A stretch of 12,969 bases of DNA from Bacillota bacterium (GTDB taxonomy: Bacteria > Bacillota > Clostridia > Christensenellales > Borkfalkiaceae), in assembly GCA_003343805.1 (NCBI GenBank), contig QAKM01000088.1:1-12969 (forward strand), written 5' to 3'. Made by a program: the position numbers and the translations under genes. Shown here piece after piece: positions 12,447-12,969 of the stretch. The notes under the pieces were generated by a model that was not told the origin of the DNA, ran no database searches, and saw only the letters and a list, made by a program, of their open reading frames with translations. Numbering within the stretch: position 1 is the stretch's first letter; each line of letters opens with the position of its first letter.

Positions 12447-12917
12447 ATGCAAGAGCAAAACAATATCGTAAACAGTTTAGCACATACAAAGTGGAATTGC
12501 AAGTATCATATCGTGTTTGCGCCGAAATACAGGCGGAAAGTGTTCTATGAAGAAAAGAGACTTGAAATACGAGAGATACTGCGGAAGTTGTGCAGTTGGA
12601 AAGGCGTAGAGGTGATCGAGGGAGAAATATGTGCGGATCATATCCATATGCTGGTAAGTATCCCGCCCAAAATGAGCGTTGCGGGGTTTATGGGATATCT
12701 GAAGGGGAAGAGCAGCCTGATGATATTTCAAAAATGGGGAAACATGAAATTTGCCTACCGCAACCGCGAATTTTGGTGTAAGGGATACTATGTGGACACG
12801 GTCGGGAAAAACACAAAAGCGATAAAAGAATACATAGCCAACCAGTTAAAGAAAGACAAGGAAAGCGATCAATTGAGCATGTTTGACCCGGACGACCCTT
12901 TTAAGGGTGGCAAGTAA
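12447..12917 (+). CDS. tnpA: IS200/IS605-family transposase TnpA (HUH, Y1)
   Basis: This 156-residue protein is a complete Y1 HUH transposase, which cuts and joins single-stranded DNA at the element ends through a covalent 5'-phosphotyrosine. The metal-binding HUH motif is H65-I66-H67 in ADHIHMLVSIPP. The catalytic Tyr is Y129, with Q133 four residues on (EYIANQ), the same spacing as Y127 and Q131 in ISHp608 TnpA. N-terminal KYHIVFAPKYRRKVFY and FWCKGYYVDTVG are family hallmarks. Length equals the usual 150-155. No frameshift or lost residue is seen, so it may be active. Expression is probably limited by the leader hairpin over its ribosome binding site. Low GC compared with neighbours supports recent arrival. 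Confidence 0.95.
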   Translation: MQEQNNIVNSLAHTKWNCKYHIVFAPKYRRKVFYEEKRLEIREILRKLCSWKGVEVIEGEICADHIHMLVSIPPKMSVAGFMGYLKGKSSLMIFQKWGNMKFAYRNREFWCKGYYVDTVGKNTKAIKEYIANQLKKDKESDQLSMFDPDDPFKGGK

Positions 12918-12927
12918 ACAATGCATG

Positions 12928-12967
12928 GCTGGCAGGCCAATTCTCCGGCGCACTTGTGCGCAGCCAG
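12928..12967 (+). other. Structured 3' segment of the IS (right-end hairpin)
   Basis: GCGCAC (12948-12953) and GTGCGC (12956-12961) form a perfect stem with a two-base loop. CTGGC (12929-12933) and GCCAG (12963-12967) can pair outside it. TnpA of this family recognises subterminal hairpins of this kind, so the right cleavage site should be near or just past the window edge. Confidence 0.5.
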
Positions 12968-12969
12968 TA

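Larger units (their letters stand above)
12343..12969 (+). mobile_element. IS200/IS605-family element carrying tnpA only (right end at or beyond window)
   Basis: The unit consists of a leader with its own promoter and hairpin, a complete tnpA (12447-12917) and a structured 3' segment with a perfect GCGCAC/GTGCGC hairpin. No tnpB is present, which is the IS200 arrangement. The stretch is clearly richer in A+T than the neighbouring genes. Exact ends cannot be set: these elements lack terminal inverted repeats and target duplications. The left limit given is a guess after hairpin 5, and the right end may lie past the window. Confidence 0.6.

Overview
The window looks like chromosome from a spore-forming Firmicute of the class Clostridia, probably an uncultured gut-type lineage. 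The basis is a full-length SpoIIE, strong GGAGG-type ribosome binding sites, intrinsic terminators after most transcription units, a GC-rich genome and a low-GC IS200-type element. I cannot name a genus from the sequence alone.

Layout. Positions 1-842 hold the 5'-truncated remains of an XRE-type membrane regulator, joined abruptly to about 44 AT-rich bases. Positions 843-1181 hold two hairpins and a good promoter. Positions 1182-5872 form a tight four-gene operon: a DUF2264 protein, a GH88 unsaturated glucuronyl hydrolase, a DhuD-like SDR dehydrogenase and a DhuI-like RpiB-family isomerase. It ends in a strong terminator. A tRNA-Ser(GCU) lies on the minus strand at 6000-6090 with its own promoter and terminator. 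Housekeeping genes follow: inorganic pyrophosphatase with an SGNH/GDSL hydrolase (6317-7464), then YbaK (7539-8003). SpoIIE is convergent on the minus strand (8128-10407). A TetR-family regulator (minus) and an unnamed two-helix membrane protein (plus) are divergently transcribed from overlapping promoters next to a palindrome. The right end (11809-12969) is accessory DNA: a REP-like palindrome, a tandem array of terminator-like hairpins, and an IS200/IS605-family element with tnpA only.

How the genes work together. The operon fits cytoplasmic use of unsaturated uronate oligosaccharides, the products of polysaccharide lyases acting on glycosaminoglycans or similar polymers. GH88 releases the 4,5-unsaturated uronate, which opens to a 5-keto sugar. 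DhuI isomerises it and DhuD reduces it toward 2-keto-3-deoxygluconate. The DUF2264 protein is the unknown first member and the most interesting candidate enzyme here. No transporter, lyase, KDG kinase or KDPG aldolase is in the window, so those steps must be encoded elsewhere.

Other points worth a look are: (a) an IS200 leader hairpin that would hide the tnpA ribosome binding site only in read-through transcripts, because the internal promoter starts after its left arm; (b) five successive minus-facing terminator-like hairpins beside it; (c) the TetR / two-helix protein module with interlocked promoters; and (d) two hairpins with nearly identical arms on either side of the uronate operon.
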